DNA of 12,173 nucleotides from VBDM01 sp035519135 (GCA_035519135.1 DATIWX010000105.1:1-12173), one strand, 5' to 3'. Shown: positions 1-7,091, counted from the stretch's first letter. Numbers and translations are program-made. Notes: a model not told the origin generated them from the letters alone.

Positions 1-1
1 T

Positions 2-514
2 GCGCGGATGACGAAGTCTCTGATCGAGAAAGCGGGCATCGCCTGCGAGACGATCACCGGCGCGGGCACGGGGACCTTCCTGCTCGAGAGCGCGAGCCGG
101 GTGTTCAACGAGATCCAGCCCGGTTCCTACGTGTTCATGGATGCCGACTACAACCGCAACGCCTGGGAGGAGGGCTGGCCGCGCTTCGAGCAGAGCCTGT
201 TCGTCCTGACCGCCGTGATGAGCGCGCCCGCGCCCGGCCGTGCCGTGGTCGACGCGGGCTTGAAGGCCTCGAGCGTCGATTCCGGCATGCCGCAGGTGCA
301 CCAGCGCCCGGGCGTCGAGTACGTCAAAGCCTCGGACGAGCACGGCGTGCTGAGGATCGCAGCCGGGGCGAAGGCACCGCGCCTGGGCGAGAAGCTGCTG
401 CTGGTGCCCGGCCACTGCGACCCGACGGTCAATCTCTACGACTGGCTGGTTTGCTCGCGCAAGGGTAGAGTCGAGGCGCTCTGGCCGGTCACGGCGCGGG
501 GCGCGCTCTACTAG
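2..514 (+). CDS. DSD1-family PLP-dependent enzyme (D-threonine / 3-hydroxyaspartate aldolase-like), C-terminal part
   Basis: The frame is open to the left edge, so the N-terminal PLP-binding (alanine-racemase-like) barrel with its lysine is missing and only about 170 C-terminal residues are visible. Counting from the internal Met at base 8, the sequence shows TGAGTGTF (17-24), a PGSYVFMD strand (38-45) and the metal-site stretch VPGHCDPTVNLYDW (133-146). In this fold a C-terminal His plus a residue two positions later bind the divalent metal: His-x-Cys in D-serine dehydratases and His-x-Asp in D-threonine aldolases. Here the order is H136-C137-D138, so I infer the His-x-Asp (aldolase) type acting on a D-beta-hydroxy amino acid. 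Substrate is not determinable. It ends with TAG 11 bases before the Bug receptor, so the two probably share a transcript. Confidence 0.8.
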   Translation, partial: ARMTKSLIEKAGIACETITGAGTGTFLLESASRVFNEIQPGSYVFMDADYNRNAWEEGWPRFEQSLFVLTAVMSAPAPGRAVVDAGLKASSVDSGMPQVHQRPGVEYVKASDEHGVLRIAAGAKAPRLGEKLLLVPGHCDPTVNLYDWLVCSRKGRVEALWPVTARGALY

Positions 515-525
515 GGAGAAACGCC

Positions 526-1500
526 ATGACGTCGCGAGCTTTCCTTTGTGTCCTGGCCATCGCCTTCGGCGGCGTCTCCACCGCCGCCGCCCAAAGCTAC
601 CCCTCGCGCCCGGTCACGCTGGTGGTGCCGTTCGCCGCGGGCGGGCCGGTGGACGCGGTCGCGCGCATCCTGTCGGCTCCGATGAGCAAGATCCTCGGGC
701 AGCCCGTGGTGGTCGACTACACCACCGGCGCGGCGGGCACGCTCGGCGTCGGCCGCGTCGCGCGCGCGGCGCCCGACGGCTATACGCTGAGCATCGGCCA
801 CTGGAGCACGCACGTGATCAACGCGGCGATCTATCCGCTGCAATACGACGTGCTCAGGGACCTCGAGCCCGTGGGCATGATCTGCGCGAATCCGCTGCTG
901 GTCGTGGCGAGAGCCTCGTTCCCCGCAAGCGACCTGGGCGGGCTGATCGCCTGGCTCAAGGCGAATCCCGACAAGGCCTCGGTCGGCACCGCGGGCGTGG
1001 GCTCGGGCTCGCACATGGGCGGCGTCTATTTCCAGGGCGCCACGCGAACGAAGGTCCAGTACATTCCGTACAAGGGCACCGGACCCGCGATGCAGGACCT
1101 GCTCGCCGGCCGACTCGACTTCATGGTCGACCAGGCGTCGAACTCCCTGCCGCAGGTGCGCGCCGGCAAGATCAAGGCCTACGCGGTCACGGCGAAGACG
1201 CGGCTATCCGCGGCACCCGACATTCCGACGGTGGACGAAGCCGGGCTGCCGGGGCTGTACGTCTCCGTCTGGTTCGGCATCTGGGCGCCGAAAGGCACGG
1301 CGCAGGACATCGTCGCGAAGCTCAACGCCGCGATGGTGTCCTCGCTCGCCGATGCCACCGTGCGCCAGCGCCTGGCCGATCTCGGGCAGGAGATCACGCC
1401 GCGCGAGCAGCAGAGCCCGGAGGCGCTCGCCGCTTTTCACAAGGCGGAGACCGAGAAGTGGTGGCCGCTGGTGAAGGCGGCCGGGATCAAGCCGGAGTGA
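526..1500 (+). CDS. Bug/TctC-family tripartite tricarboxylate transporter periplasmic solute receptor
   Basis: Predicted exported substrate-binding protein of 324 residues, the usual family length. Residues 1-22 form a signal peptide (hydrophobic core LCVLAIAFGG, cleavage near AAA-Q). The mature protein starts with the family signature YPSRPVTLVVPFAAGGPVD (25-43), whose GG loop contacts the ligand carboxylate in solved Bug proteins. PDGYTL (83-88), GVGSGSH (157-163) and IPYKGTGPAMQDLLAG (180-195) are further hallmarks, and it ends in the typical VKAAGI tail. The ATG has a GGGAGAA ribosome site 7 bases upstream. No TctA/TctB membrane subunits are present here, as is common for orphan Bug receptors. 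It follows the DSD1-family gene by 11 bases, which suggests a related amino- or hydroxy-acid ligand, but that is only inference from position. Confidence 0.93.
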   Translation: MTSRAFLCVLAIAFGGVSTAAAQSYPSRPVTLVVPFAAGGPVDAVARILSAPMSKILGQPVVVDYTTGAAGTLGVGRVARAAPDGYTLSIGHWSTHVINAAIYPLQYDVLRDLEPVGMICANPLLVVARASFPASDLGGLIAWLKANPDKASVGTAGVGSGSHMGGVYFQGATRTKVQYIPYKGTGPAMQDLLAGRLDFMVDQASNSLPQVRAGKIKAYAVTAKTRLSAAPDIPTVDEAGLPGLYVSVWFGIWAPKGTAQDIVAKLNAAMVSSLADATVRQRLADLGQEITPREQQSPEALAAFHKAETEKWWPLVKAAGIKPE

Positions 1501-1508
1501 GCTTTACG

Positions 1509-1524
1509 AGCGCACTTGTGCGCT
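1509..1524. terminator. Short GC-rich hairpin between convergent stops
   Basis: AGCGCAC and GTGCGCT (7-bp arms, two-base centre) form a compact palindrome between the stop of the Bug receptor (1500) and the stop of the MetE-like gene on the other strand (1523-1525), overlapping the latter. There is no clear T tract on either side, so a role as a bidirectional terminator is only possible. Confidence 0.3.
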
Positions 1525-2629
1525 ACCCCCACACGCTCCTCGACACGTCGAGCACGAGCCCGAGCTTCTTCCACTGGTCGTCCTCGGTGAGCACGTTGCC
1601 GTGGTGGGTGCTCGAGAATCCGCACTGCGGCGAGAGGCACAGGTTTTCCAGCGGGATGTACTTCGCCGCCGCGTCGATGCGGCGCTTGAGGTCGTCGGCC
1701 TTTTCGAGCTGCGGCACTTTGGAGCTCACCAGCCCGAGCACCACGATCTTGCCCTTGGGGACGTAGCGCAGCGGCTCGAAGCCCCCGGCGCGGTCGGTGT
1801 CGTACTCGAGGAAGAAGGCGTCGACGGCGAGGCGCGAGAACACCGTCTCGGCGACGTAGTCGTAGCTGCCGCTCGCGAGCCAGGTGCTCTTGAAGTTGCC
1901 GCGGCAGGTGTGGATCGCGACCGCCATGTCGTCGGGCACGTCGCGGATCGCGGCGTTGACCGCCTCGGCGTACATCGCGTTGTCCTTCTTCGGGTCGTCG
2001 CCGAGCTTCCTGAAATTCTCCTGCACCTTCGGGTCGCCCATCATGGCGATGGTGGTGTCGTCGATCTGCAGATAGCGGCAGCCGGCCTTGTACAGGTCGG
2101 CGATCTCCTCACGGTAGGCTTTGGTCAGGTCCGCCCAGAATTCGTCGAGATCCGGGTAGGTTTTCTTGATGGAGGCGCGATCGGCGCGCGCGTGCAGCAT
2201 CGCCGGCGAGGGCATGGTGAACTTGGGCGTGTTCTTCGCCACCGACTTGAGGAACTTGAAATGATCGAGCATCGAGGGCCTGGTGCGGCGGATCTTGCCC
2301 GAGACGATCATGAACGGCGGCTGCTCCTCGGTGTTCTTGAACTTGGCGTCGCCGTAGGCGTCGCCCTTGGACAGCGTCACGCCGTCGAAATTGGACAGGA
2401 AATCGATGTGCCACCAGTCGCGGCGGTACTCGCCGTCGGTCACCGCCTGCATGCCGACCGATTCCTGCTTGGCGACGACCTCGCGGATGTGCTTGTCCTG
2501 GACGGCGCGAAGCTCGGCAGCGCTCATCTCGCCGCGCCGCGCCTTGTCGCGCGCGTCGTGCAGCTCCTGCGGGCGCAGCAGGCTGCCGACGTGGTCGGCG
2601 CGAAAGGGGGGGGTTTTGCGTTGTGTCAT
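1523..2629 (-). CDS. Short MetE-like protein (cobalamin-independent methionine synthase C-terminal fold), copy 1
   Basis: A 368-residue protein equal to the C-terminal catalytic barrel of MetE without its N-terminal half; full MetE is about 750 residues. It opens with FRADHVGSLLRP (9-20), the start typical of this family. The zinc site is complete: H240 and C242 (IHTCRGN), E275 (FFLEYD) and C336 (LSPQCGFSS). LQIDDT (187-192) matches the MetE substrate-loop strand. Related short families include core-MetE enzymes that take methyl groups from corrinoid proteins, and epoxyalkane:coenzyme M transferase. All are zinc-thiolate alkyl transferases, so a transfer of an alkyl group to or from a thiol is a fair inference, but acceptor and donor are unknown. 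GGAG lies 6 bases before the ATG. The gene is divergent from a second MetE-like gene. A run of eight C residues (coding strand) falls in codons 6-8. Confidence 0.88.
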   Translation of the reverse strand: MTQRKTPPFRADHVGSLLRPQELHDARDKARRGEMSAAELRAVQDKHIREVVAKQESVGMQAVTDGEYRRDWWHIDFLSNFDGVTLSKGDAYGDAKFKNTEEQPPFMIVSGKIRRTRPSMLDHFKFLKSVAKNTPKFTMPSPAMLHARADRASIKKTYPDLDEFWADLTKAYREEIADLYKAGCRYLQIDDTTIAMMGDPKVQENFRKLGDDPKKDNAMYAEAVNAAIRDVPDDMAVAIHTCRGNFKSTWLASGSYDYVAETVFSRLAVDAFFLEYDTDRAGGFEPLRYVPKGKIVVLGLVSSKVPQLEKADDLKRRIDAAAKYIPLENLCLSPQCGFSSTHHGNVLTEDDQWKKLGLVLDVSRSVWG

Positions 2630-2635
2630 GGGGGA

Positions 2636-2639
2636 CTCC
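2636..2639 (-). promoter_or_regulatory. Ribosome binding site of MetE-like copy 1
   Basis: GGAG on the minus strand, 6 bases upstream of the ATG at 2629. It supports this start, which also coincides with the conserved family N-terminus. Confidence 0.6.
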
Positions 2640-2744
2640 GGGTGGCGGTTCGAACTGCGGAGAACGAATTTCAGGCGAAGCGAAGCGCGCTGTCAACCCC
2701 AATCCCGCTTTTTTCCGGGTGGGCGCGAAGTGGGACGCATTCCG

Positions 2745-2775
2745 GGCGGCGCCGGAATAGAATACCGGCGCTGCC
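2745..2775. promoter_or_regulatory. 11-bp inverted repeat around a candidate -10 box in the divergent MetE-like spacer
   Basis: GGCGGCGCCGG (2745-2755) pairs with CCGGCGCTGCC (2765-2775); ten positions are Watson-Crick and one is G-T. The 9-base centre is AATAGAATA, which holds TAGAAT (2758-2763), a five-of-six match to a sigma-70 -10 element. I could not find a convincing -35 at 16-18 bases. The repeat ends directly before the ribosome site (ACAGGGGAG) of the rightward gene. Dyad symmetry over a -10 box is what a repressor operator looks like; the alternative is an RNA hairpin in a longer leader that would affect translation of the rightward gene. Confidence 0.45.
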
Positions 2776-2789
2776 ACAGGGGAGACCGC

Positions 2790-4007
2790 ATGATCCGTAG
2801 CGAAAGGCGCATCCTGACCACGCACGCCGGCGCGCTGCCGCGCGCCCCGGAGCTGCGCGAGATGATCTTCGCCCGTGCCGAGGGCAAGCCCTACGACCGC
2901 AACGCCCTCTCCGCGAGGCTCAAGAGCGAGGTGGCCGAGGTGGTGCGCAGGCAGGCGGCCTGCGGCATCGACAGCGTCAACGACGGCGAGGCCGGCAAGA
3001 CCAATTTCACGAACTACGTGCGCGAGCGGCTCGCCGGCTTCGAGATGCGCGACTACCGTCCCGGCGTCGATCCCGCGCCGCTCAACATCACCGCCCGCGA
3101 CTCGAAGGACTTTCCCCAGTATTTCGCCGGCGGGAAAGGGTCGCTCACCGGCGCCGCCCAGCGCCGGCAGCTCGCGGTGTGCGTCGCGCCGCTGCGCTAC
3201 GTGGGGCGCACCGCGCTCGAGGAGGACCTGCAGAACTTCAAGGCGGCGCTCGCCGGGGTGAAGACCGCGGAGGCCTTCCTGCCCGCGAACACGCCGGGCA
3301 CCATCGAGCACTGGCTGCGCAACGAGCACTATCCGGGCGAGGAGGCCTTCGTCGAGGCCATCGCCGAAGCGATGCGCGAGGAGTACCAGGCGATCGTCGA
3401 CGCGGGATTCCTGCTGCAGATCGACGACCCGGACCTGCCCGACGGCTGGCAGATGTACCCGGACATGAGCGTGCGCGACTACCGCAGGTACGCGACGCTG
3501 CGGGTCGACGCGATCAACCACGCCCTGCGCGGCATCCCGCGCGAGAAGGTGCGGCTGCACGTCTGCTGGGGCAGCTTCCACGGACCGCACCGCAACGACA
3601 TCCCGCTCGAGCACATCATCGACATCATCTTCCGCGTGCGCGCCTCGAGCTATTCGATCGAGGCCTCCAACCCCTGCCACGAGCACGAATGGCGGCTGTT
3701 CGAGAAGGTGAAGGTCCCCGAGGGCGCAGTGCTCATCCCCGGAGTCGTCGGCCACGCCACCGACTTCATCGAGCACCCCGAGCTGGTCGCCGAGCGCCTG
3801 GCGAAATACGCGAAGCTCGTCGGGCGCGAGAACGTGATGGGCGGCACCGACTGCGGCCTGGGCCCGCGGGTGGGGAGCCCGGAGATCGCCTGGGCCAAGC
3901 TCGAGGCGCTCGCGAAGGGCGCGCGGCTGGCGAGCAGGCGCCTGTGGGCGAAGGCGTCCAAGAGGAAAGCGCCGGGCCGAAAGAAACCGGCGCGGAAGAA
4001 GAAGTAA
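2790..4007 (+). CDS. Short MetE-like protein, copy 2, with Lys/Arg-rich C-terminal tail
   Basis: A 405-residue protein of the same fold as its divergent neighbour but clearly a different subfamily. The start is the ATG at 2790, with GGGGAG 5 bases upstream and the family N-terminus RILTTHAGALPR (7-18); the frame is open further upstream, but that sequence belongs to the spacer. The zinc ligands are all present: H257 and C259 (LHVCWGS), E291 (YSIEASNP) and C355 (GGTDCGLG). LLQIDDPDLPDG (208-219) is the MetE-like substrate strand. The family proper ends around residue 385 (SRRLW); residues 388-405 are a basic tail with 11 Lys/Arg in 18, low in complexity. Its TAA overlaps the first bases of a 24-bp inverted repeat. 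Function is probably zinc-dependent alkyl transfer involving a thiol; the substrate is unknown. Confidence 0.88.
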   Translation: MIRSERRILTTHAGALPRAPELREMIFARAEGKPYDRNALSARLKSEVAEVVRRQAACGIDSVNDGEAGKTNFTNYVRERLAGFEMRDYRPGVDPAPLNITARDSKDFPQYFAGGKGSLTGAAQRRQLAVCVAPLRYVGRTALEEDLQNFKAALAGVKTAEAFLPANTPGTIEHWLRNEHYPGEEAFVEAIAEAMREEYQAIVDAGFLLQIDDPDLPDGWQMYPDMSVRDYRRYATLRVDAINHALRGIPREKVRLHVCWGSFHGPHRNDIPLEHIIDIIFRVRASSYSIEASNPCHEHEWRLFEKVKVPEGAVLIPGVVGHATDFIEHPELVAERLAKYAKLVGRENVMGGTDCGLGPRVGSPEIAWAKLEALAKGARLASRRLWAKASKRKAPGRKKPARKKK

Positions 4008-4084
4008 ACCGGGGACAGACCACGTTTTCCCTCGTCAACCAAGCCTGCGATCGTAACCAAGAAAACGTGGTCTGTCCCCGGTTT
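4006..4084. repeat. 24-bp perfect inverted repeat with 31-base centre between convergent genes
   Basis: The left arm at 4006-4029 (AAACCGGGGACAGACCACGT then TTTC) and the right arm at 4061-4084 are exact reverse complements over 24 bases. The 31-base centre contains a short direct repeat, AACCAAG (4037-4043 and 4055-4061). The element fills the gap between the TAA of the MetE-like gene (4005-4007) and the TAG of the Bug gene on the other strand (4087-4089). As RNA it would form a very stable hairpin ending in GGTTTT on the plus strand and GGTTTA on the minus strand, so a bidirectional terminator role is plausible. From memory, the GGGGACAGACCACG core occurs as a dispersed repeat in many proteobacterial genomes, in the manner of REP or miniature elements; I cannot verify copy number here. 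Confidence 0.85.
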
Positions 4085-4086
4085 TA

Positions 4087-5046
4087 CTAGTCTGCCTTGA
4101 TGTTGGCCGCCTTGGCGACCGCCGTCCACTTGTCGATGTCGCGCGCGATGATCGCGCGGAATTCCTCGGGCGTATTGCCCGACGGAACGATGGACATCTG
4201 GTCCAGGCGTTCCCGGATCTCCGGGATCCTCACCACGCGCGCCACCTCCTGCTGCAGCCGGTCGACGATCGCGCGCGGCGTGCCGGCGGGGGCGTGGAAT
4301 CCGGTGAACAGGCGGATCTCGACGTCGGGCCCGCCCGCTTCGGCGAGCGTCGGCACTTCCGGCCAGGCCGGGTCGCGCTTCGACGCCGTCACCGCGAGCG
4401 CCTTGACCTTGCCGCCTTTCAGCGGCCCGATCACCGGGGGCGGGTCGGTGATGGTGAAAGTCACCTGTCCCGACATCACCGCGTTCACGGAATCGCCGCT
4501 GCTCTTGTAGGGAATGTAGGCGAACTTCGTCCCGGTCTTCTGGTTGAAGAGCTCGGAGGCGAGCTGGAAGGGCGCCGCGCTCGCCGAGTAGTTCACCGCC
4601 GCGGGATTCGCCCTAGCGTACTCGATCAGCTCCTTCACCGATTTCACCGGCAGCGCCGCGTTGACCACGAGGATCAGCGGGAAATCGCCGATCATCGAGA
4701 TGGGAATGAAATCCTTGAGCGGCGAATACGGCAGCTTCGAGTAGATCGCCGGGTTCATGGTCATCGCGCCGCTCGGCCCCATCAGCAGGGTGTAGCCGTC
4801 GGGCGCCGCCTTGGCGACGTATTCCGCGGCGATGATGTTCTGCGCGCCCGGCCGGTTCTCTATGATCACCGGCTGGCCGAGGCCTTCGGTCATCTTCGGC
4901 GCGAGCACGCGCACGATGATGTCGTTGCCGCCGCCGGCGGCGAATCCGACGATGATGTGGACCGGCTTGCTCGGAAAGTTGTCCTGCGCCAGGCACGGCG
5001 CGCAGGCGAGCAGGGCGCACAGCAGGGATACGGTTCTCGCTCTCAT
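4087..5046 (-). CDS. Bug/TctC-family periplasmic solute receptor, second copy
   Basis: A 319-residue predicted exported receptor. The ATG at 5046 is chosen because GGAGGAA lies 6 bases upstream and because it puts a signal peptide at the N-terminus (basic MRAR, core VSLLCALLACAPCL, cleavage near LAQ-D). An upstream in-frame ATG at 5076 would add ten non-signal residues and lacks a ribosome site. Family marks are FPSKPVHIIVGFAAGGGND (24-42), ENRPGAQNIIAAEYVAKA (63-80), PDGYTL (82-87) and IPYKSSGDSVNAVMSGQV (178-195). It is distinct from the receptor at 526-1500, including in the ligand loop (GGGND rather than GGPVD), so a different carboxylated ligand is likely. It probably reaches a terminator-like inverted repeat just after its stop. 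No membrane subunits are nearby. Confidence 0.93.
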   Translation of the reverse strand: MRARTVSLLCALLACAPCLAQDNFPSKPVHIIVGFAAGGGNDIIVRVLAPKMTEGLGQPVIIENRPGAQNIIAAEYVAKAAPDGYTLLMGPSGAMTMNPAIYSKLPYSPLKDFIPISMIGDFPLILVVNAALPVKSVKELIEYARANPAAVNYSASAAPFQLASELFNQKTGTKFAYIPYKSSGDSVNAVMSGQVTFTITDPPPVIGPLKGGKVKALAVTASKRDPAWPEVPTLAEAGGPDVEIRLFTGFHAPAGTPRAIVDRLQQEVARVVRIPEIRERLDQMSIVPSGNTPEEFRAIIARDIDKWTAVAKAANIKAD

Positions 5047-5052
5047 GGAAAA

Positions 5053-5059
5053 TTCCTCC
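5053..5059 (-). promoter_or_regulatory. Strong ribosome binding site of the second Bug receptor
   Basis: GGAGGAA on the minus strand, 6 bases before the ATG at 5046. It decides the start against the longer in-frame ATG at 5076. Confidence 0.8.
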
Positions 5060-5144
5060 GCCGCGTAGCTTGCCATGCCGCCGTGGCCGCAGGCAAGACG
5101 CCGAGATTGCCTCGGTGCGCCGCTCTCGATTACAGTGGCGGGGC

Positions 5145-5876
5145 GTGGCTCAAAAAAACCAGACTATCAAGATCGTGCGCCTGGTGAAACGGCGCCCGGA
5201 CTTCACGCTCGCGCAGTTCAGGGAGTATTGGCTCACGCGGCACGCCGAGCACGAGCGGCGCGCGGTCGAATCGACGCTGCTGCAGAAAGTGGTCGCGAGC
5301 ATCGCGATCGGCGAGGCGGCGACGGGTGAAGCGGCCCCGCCGTTCGACGGGATGGTGGCGCTCTATTTCAGGAACCTCGACGAGGCCCGCACCATCTTCT
5401 CGGGCCCGGCGACGGCGGCCATGCGCGAGGATGCGAGAAACTTCGTCGCGCGCGACGCGATGCCGCCCCAGATCTTCGCGGACGAGTACCTGGTCTCGGA
5501 GAAACCGCAGGCCGCGTCCGCGATGAAGTCGTCGGGGCGGCTCAAGATCATCCGCACCCTGTGCCGCCGCCGCGACCTGAGCCGCGCGCAGTTCAGGGAC
5601 TACTGGCTGAGCATCTACTCGAAGCTCGAGGACAAGGTCATCGAGACGACGAGCGCGCAGCGCGCGGTGGCGTCGTTCGCCATCGACGAGTACCGCGAGG
5701 AGCCCGATTTCGACGGGATGACCGAGCTCTACTTCAGCCGCATCGAGGACGTCCGCGCGCTGCTCGCGGGGCCGGTTCCGGCGATGCTGCGCAAGGACGA
5801 GGAGAATTTCGTTCAGATGGACGCCCCGGCCGTACGCCTGGTGGCCGAGGAGTACCTGATAGCCGAGAAGTCCTGA
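5145..5876 (+). CDS. EthD-like protein with two fused ferredoxin-like (dimeric alpha/beta barrel) domains
   Basis: I choose the GTG at 5145, giving 243 residues. The only upstream ATG (5070) would add 25 Arg-rich residues unlike the family, whose members begin near IKIVRLVKRRPDFT. No strong ribosome site is visible (GGCGGGG just before). The protein is an internal tandem duplication: domain 1 about 8-118 and domain 2 about 132-241. Matching blocks are IKIVRLVKRRPDFTLAQFRE with LKIIRTLCRRRDLSRAQFRD, PFDGMVALYF with DFDGMTELYF, IFSGPA with LLAGPV, and ADEYLVSEK with AEEYLIAEK. EthD proteins usually are single domains of about 100 residues that dimerise, so this is a one-chain pseudo-dimer. Domain 1 keeps the conserved His region (WLTRHAEH, 29-36); domain 2 has WLSIYSKL there and lacks the histidines. 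EthD was first linked to ether degradation, but biochemical roles are mostly unknown. Confidence 0.82.
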   Translation: MAQKNQTIKIVRLVKRRPDFTLAQFREYWLTRHAEHERRAVESTLLQKVVASIAIGEAATGEAAPPFDGMVALYFRNLDEARTIFSGPATAAMREDARNFVARDAMPPQIFADEYLVSEKPQAASAMKSSGRLKIIRTLCRRRDLSRAQFRDYWLSIYSKLEDKVIETTSAQRAVASFAIDEYREEPDFDGMTELYFSRIEDVRALLAGPVPAMLRKDEENFVQMDAPAVRLVAEEYLIAEKS

Positions 5877-5894
5877 AGTGAGGCGGAGCGCCGC

Positions 5895-5909
5895 GCGGCC
5901 TCAGGCCGC
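5895..5909. terminator. Small GC hairpin at the convergent EthD-like/MFS junction
   Basis: GCGGCC and GGCCGC with a three-base TCA loop; the loop is the complement of the MFS stop codon. There is no T tract, so termination is uncertain. The 24-base gap between the convergent stops holds nothing else. Confidence 0.25.
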
Positions 5910-7091
5910 CATTCCCTTCGCCGCGACCCTGGCTCCTTCGCCTGGGAACAGCAGCGCGGCGCTGAACGTGACGAAAGCCAGGGCTCCGAGCACGTAGTAC
6001 AGCGCCTTGAAGTCTCCGCTCGACTGGTAGATCCACGCGACCAGCGGCACGGCGAGCGCGCTCGCACCGAACGACACCACGTAGCGCACCGCGTAGGCGC
6101 GCGCACGCCATTCCTCCGCGGTGTAGCGCGCGATCATGGCGTCGTTGATCGGGATCTGCCCGAACACGAAGAACATCATCGCCACGGCGGTCGCGAGCAT
6201 CAGGTAGTTGTCCATCGTCCCCGCGAGCGCGAGCAGGGGCACCTGCAGCGCGACCACCGGAACGAACACCGATTTCAGCGAGCGCCGGTCGAGCCACCAG
6301 CCGACGCAGAGCTGCGCCATGGCGGCGATCAGGTAGACGCCGCATACCAGCATCCCGATCCCCAGGGTCGAGTGCGTCAGGGAGGAAAGGCGCTCGTCGA
6401 ACACCTTGGGCATGGAGATCGTGGTGGCGTTGAAGATCACGCCGCCGCAGGCCGTGGCGACCGTGAGCACGCCGAACACGCGGGCGAGGTCCGCGCGCGA
6501 GAGCTTCGCCGGCGCCGCAGACCTGCGCGCCGGCGCCCCGGCCCGGGCGCCCCGCACGGTGCGGGCGAACACCACGCCCGCCACCAGCGCCATCGCGCCC
6601 GGCACGATGAACGCGGCGCGCCAGCCCGCCGCCTCGGCGAGGGCGCCCGCCATCAGGGCCGAGAACGCGACGCCGACGTTGCCGAACACGCCGTTCACTC
6701 CGAGGACGCGGCCGACGTTGTCGCGGTTGGCGACCAGCATCGCTATTCCGACGGGATGGTAGATCGCGGCGAACACGCCGATCAGCGTCAGGCCCAGGGC
6801 GATCTGCGCCGGGCCGCTCGCCAGGCCGGTGAGGATGCTCGCCGCGCCGATACCGAAGAAGAACACCGTCATCATGCCGGTGCGGCTCCAGCGGTCGGCC
6901 AGCCAGCCCGCGGGGATCGAGCAGGCGCCGAAGGCGATGAACCCGCCCAGCGAAAGCGGCAGCAGCTCGGCATAGCCGCGCCCCAGCTCGGTGCCCATCG
7001 CGAGCACCACCGTCGGAAAAATCAGCATGAGCAGATGGTCGAACGCATGCCCGAGATTGAGGAGGAGAGTCACGTTGCGCGGCGAGCTCAT
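5901..7091 (-). CDS. Major facilitator superfamily transporter (fosmidomycin-resistance-like)
   Basis: A 396-residue inner-membrane protein with about twelve hydrophobic segments in two halves separated by a basic, Ala-rich loop (about 180-205). The loop between helices 2 and 3 carries the MFS motif A variant GWLADRWSRTG (62-72), and a weaker copy, GWWLDRRSLK (264-273), lies in the second half. IYHPVG (110-115) and the opening GHAFDHLLMLIFP (14-26) resemble Fsr-type exporters. By family it would move a small molecule with proton antiport; the substrate is unknown. The start at 7091 lacks a good ribosome site but fits the family N-terminus. It is divergent from the HtrA-like gene over a 75-base spacer with overlapping promoter-like boxes, and convergent with the EthD-like gene. 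Confidence 0.88.
   Translation of the reverse strand: MSSPRNVTLLLNLGHAFDHLLMLIFPTVVLAMGTELGRGYAELLPLSLGGFIAFGACSIPAGWLADRWSRTGMMTVFFFGIGAASILTGLASGPAQIALGLTLIGVFAAIYHPVGIAMLVANRDNVGRVLGVNGVFGNVGVAFSALMAGALAEAAGWRAAFIVPGAMALVAGVVFARTVRGARAGAPARRSAAPAKLSRADLARVFGVLTVATACGGVIFNATTISMPKVFDERLSSLTHSTLGIGMLVCGVYLIAAMAQLCVGWWLDRRSLKSVFVPVVALQVPLLALAGTMDNYLMLATAVAMMFFVFGQIPINDAMIARYTAEEWRARAYAVRYVVSFGASALAVPLVAWIYQSSGDFKALYYVLGALAFVTFSAALLFPGEGARVAAKGMAA

Noticed and set aside
2109..3776. A 555-residue minus-strand frame across both MetE-like genes
   Set aside because: It crosses the divergent promoter region and reads as Arg/Ala/Gly/Val-rich sequence with no motifs; it is an antisense shadow.
3766..4129. 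Short frames reading through the inverted repeat (for example ending or starting with ENVVCPRF-like peptides)
   Set aside because: They are translations of the 24-bp repeat arms joined to antisense sequence; such peptides reflect the repeat and not a gene.
5099..5117. Short inverted repeat CGCCGAG...CTCGGTG upstream of the EthD-like gene
   Set aside because: Arms of 5-7 bases with a G-T pair are expected by chance in sequence this GC-rich, and no promoter boxes support it.
5070..5144. Upstream ATG start for the EthD-like protein
   Set aside because: It would add 25 Arg-rich residues without family similarity and has no ribosome site; the GTG at 5145 places the family N-terminus at the protein start.
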